Part shown: piece by piece, positions 62,829 to 64,000 of the stretch
Position numbering within the stretch: the first letter of the stretch is position 1
Layout of the letters: each line of letters begins with the position of its first letter
Assembly (NCBI GenBank): GCA_963727015.1
Contig: CAVSEV010000007.1
Location: 248,001-312,000 of the forward strand
DNA length: 64,000 nt
DNA from: DATFVJ01 sp963727015
Lineage (GTDB): Bacteria > Actinomycetota > Actinomycetes > Streptosporangiales > Streptosporangiaceae
Direction: 5' to 3'
Program-made: the position numbers and the translations under genes
Notes under the pieces: model-generated
Databases searched by the model: none
What the model was told of the DNA's origin: nothing
The model's input: only the letters and a program-made list of their open reading frames with translations

Positions 62829-63059
62829 CTAGTCAGGTCCCTTCGCCGCGATGTCACCACGGACTGGGTCTCCCGCGATGACGCCCCGCGCGCCAAGCTC
62901 CGCTCCACCATCAAGCGCCTGCTGGCCCGGCACGGCTATCCGCCGGACGCCCAGTCCGCCGCGACCGAGCTTGTCCTGCGGCAGATGGAGACCTTCGCTG
63001 AGGAGTGGCCCCGAGCACCGGGGGTAGCGGAGCAGCGGCCCAGCCACAATAGACCTTAG
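62829..63059 (+). pseudogene. Type I restriction endonuclease HsdR C-terminal fragment
   Basis: About 60 residues, LVRSLRRDVTTDWVSRDDAP, then RAKLRSTIKRLLARHGYPPD and ATELVLRQMETFAEEW, match the DUF3387 end of type I restriction subunit R. No helicase or nuclease part remains and no M or S subunit is nearby. The frame is open upstream only by chance. A leftover tail of a lost restriction-modification locus. Confidence 0.78.
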
Positions 63060-63566
63060 CCGACGTCAACGCGTTCATGCTGCGTTGAACCAGTCAGAGA
63101 ATTGCTTTGCCTAAGGCAAGGTCTGGATTCCGCAGCAGATAAACGGCGGCGCAAATAGCCGGAAGCAAGATGTGCTTATACCCGGAATAGCTCTGGACCG
63201 CGCGCGGTCCAGAGCTTAGAGTCGCTGGCATGGCAGCCAGCACTGCGGACGCCAAGGAATTCGGCCTGCCACTTGGGCGACTTTTTTGGGCGGGCAAGGC
63301 ATAACCTCGCGCTTCGAGTTGGTAGGGGCAAAGAGCCTTGCTCGGGCTCGATGATCCGATCGTCCGCATCTTCGTCAGCGGCATCTCCACCGGAACCGTC
63401 GCATGCCCTGTCCCGAGGCAATCCGGCCCTGGCTGCGTCCACGCGCGGACCCGGCTCGGGCCCGCGAGGAGTCGTGTGGTGCCCAGGAGCGCGCCGTGGG
63501 ATTCGCTCTTGCCAGCTACCCGATCCGGTTCCTGGGGGCGAGGATTCTGCGCACTCCGCCCGGCGG
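63060..63566. other. 507-base gap with a palindrome
   Basis: Apart from the 28-base palindrome no feature is supported; short readings on both strands lack family motifs. Confidence 0.5.
63189..63216. repeat. Perfect 28-base palindrome
   Basis: AGCTCTGGACCGCG followed directly by its inverse, CGCGGTCCAGAGCT, without a loop. It can form a cruciform, bind a dimeric protein, or act as a terminator stem, but no T-run follows. Confidence 0.9.
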
Positions 63567-64000
63567 TCAGCGTTCGGGCAGAGCGTCTGGCGGCGGTGGG
63601 ATTGCGCCTGGATCATTACCGACTGCATAGACGACCTCGAAGCGGTCGGTGATCTTGCTGATGTCTTCGTCTGTGATACTGATCGCCGGGGAACGGTTCT
63701 TCAAGATCATCCGAAGTTCGCGAAGCGGCCAGAAAAGCTGCTCGTGGAACATGCCGAAGTGGCGACCGCTTGCTGTGGCGTACGCGAGAACCCTATCTAC
63801 GTAGCGATCTCCGTTAGTTTCGCGGCGCACGGTAGACACGGCCAGGTCCAGGTCGCCGAGGCGGTCTACGGTGGGATCGAGGTAGCTGCCGAAGACAATA
63901 ATTTCCGCGACTGTGAGGAGATAAGCCGGATCGGCGTTGTAGCCGCGTGCCCGTTCAACGACCCCCGTGAGATGGCGCGCAGCAGTGGCCCGGCTGATTG
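63567..64000 (-). CDS. Nucleotidyltransferase-domain protein, start beyond the window
   Basis: The reading continues open to the window edge. Its visible 144 residues include the nucleotidyltransferase motif IIVFGSYLDPTVDRLGDLDL (GSx and DxD pattern), preceded by VERARGYNADPAYLLTVAE and followed by LAYATASGRHFGMFHEQLFW and MILKNRSPAISITDEDISKI. The C-terminal part matches a recurring actinobacterial layout; such proteins may be antitoxins, tRNA-modifying or drug-modifying enzymes. The start and N-terminal helix are not in this window. The GTG-start reading from 63839 is an internal start only. Confidence 0.78.
   Translation of the reverse strand, partial: ISRATAARHLTGVVERARGYNADPAYLLTVAEIIVFGSYLDPTVDRLGDLDLAVSTVRRETNGDRYVDRVLAYATASGRHFGMFHEQLFWPLRELRMILKNRSPAISITDEDISKITDRFEVVYAVGNDPGAIPPPPDALPER

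Noticed and set aside
62829..63059. Functional restriction-modification system
   Set aside because: Only the last part of HsdR is left; methylase and specificity genes are absent from the window.
63094..63390. Possible 98-residue minus-strand gene
   Set aside because: It runs through the perfect palindrome and has no motif or ribosome site.
1..64000. CRISPR array, tRNA or rRNA genes, prophage
   Set aside because: No regularly spaced repeats, no cloverleaf sequence and no run of phage structural genes were seen; the encapsulin is HK97-like but sits in a sulfur-metabolism locus without phage neighbours.

Overview
This is a high-GC actinobacterial chromosome segment. Supporting signs are GTG/ATG starts with ATGA-type overlaps, several very large LuxR/LAL regulators, tandem GAF-ANTAR proteins, two mycothiol-dependent (maleylpyruvate isomerase-like) proteins, an F420/LLM oxidoreductase relic and a Family 2A encapsulin. 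The content fits a soil actinomycete, but genus cannot be assigned from sequence alone. No tRNA, rRNA or CRISPR was seen.

0-11.2 kb: a broken LuxR regulator and a CoA-binding protein, then a guanidine-I (ykkC-type) riboswitch leading a tightly overlapped five-gene operon: APC permease, two DUF1989 proteins (urea-carboxylase-associated / carboxyguanidine deiminase type), a carboxylase protein and an allophanate hydrolase. Read with the riboswitch, this is a guanidine-degradation operon. Its carboxylase is unusual: it keeps only the carboxyltransferase (KipA/KipI-like) part and lacks the biotin carboxylase and biotin carrier domains. A type II NADH dehydrogenase follows.

11.3-24.3 kb: an IS256 relic, an MFS plus metallo-hydrolase unit facing an HxlR regulator, a STAS/HATPase anti-sigma-like protein, two GAF-ANTAR proteins, a second MFS exporter, a deletion derivative of a LAL regulator whose full-length relative lies 35 kb away, an FMN-binding protein, and a beta-propeller gene cut by an IS630 remnant.

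24.3-34.6 kb: housekeeping and accessory genes: two mycothiol/DinB-like proteins, an M16 peptidase pair (one zinc-binding, one not), a frameshifted LLM oxidoreductase, a MarR regulator with a clear palindromic operator, SerA, and an alpha/beta hydrolase that appears to have lost its catalytic Ser and His.

34.6-40.9 kb: a sulfur locus. cysK-cysE are transcribed away from a Family 2A encapsulin shell gene and its cysteine desulfurase cargo, which carries a long disordered N-terminus. Together they would make cysteine and then store or process its sulfur inside a protein shell. A GT2-like glycosyltransferase follows.

41-64 kb: a mosaic of accessory genes and relics: DUF899 protein, broken LAL regulator, small membrane protein, integrase relic, PIN/Phd toxin-antitoxin, broken SDR, two intact LAL regulators, GMC oxidoreductase with a truncated aldehyde dehydrogenase, a scar joining aldehyde dehydrogenase, lipase and FMN-binding fragments, SMP-30 lactonase, HbpS/GlcG protein, PAP2 phosphatase (frameshifted), cupin, GNAT, an HsdR tail and a nucleotidyltransferase running off the end. 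About ten genes carry frameshifts, so either this region is decaying or the assembly contains indel errors.
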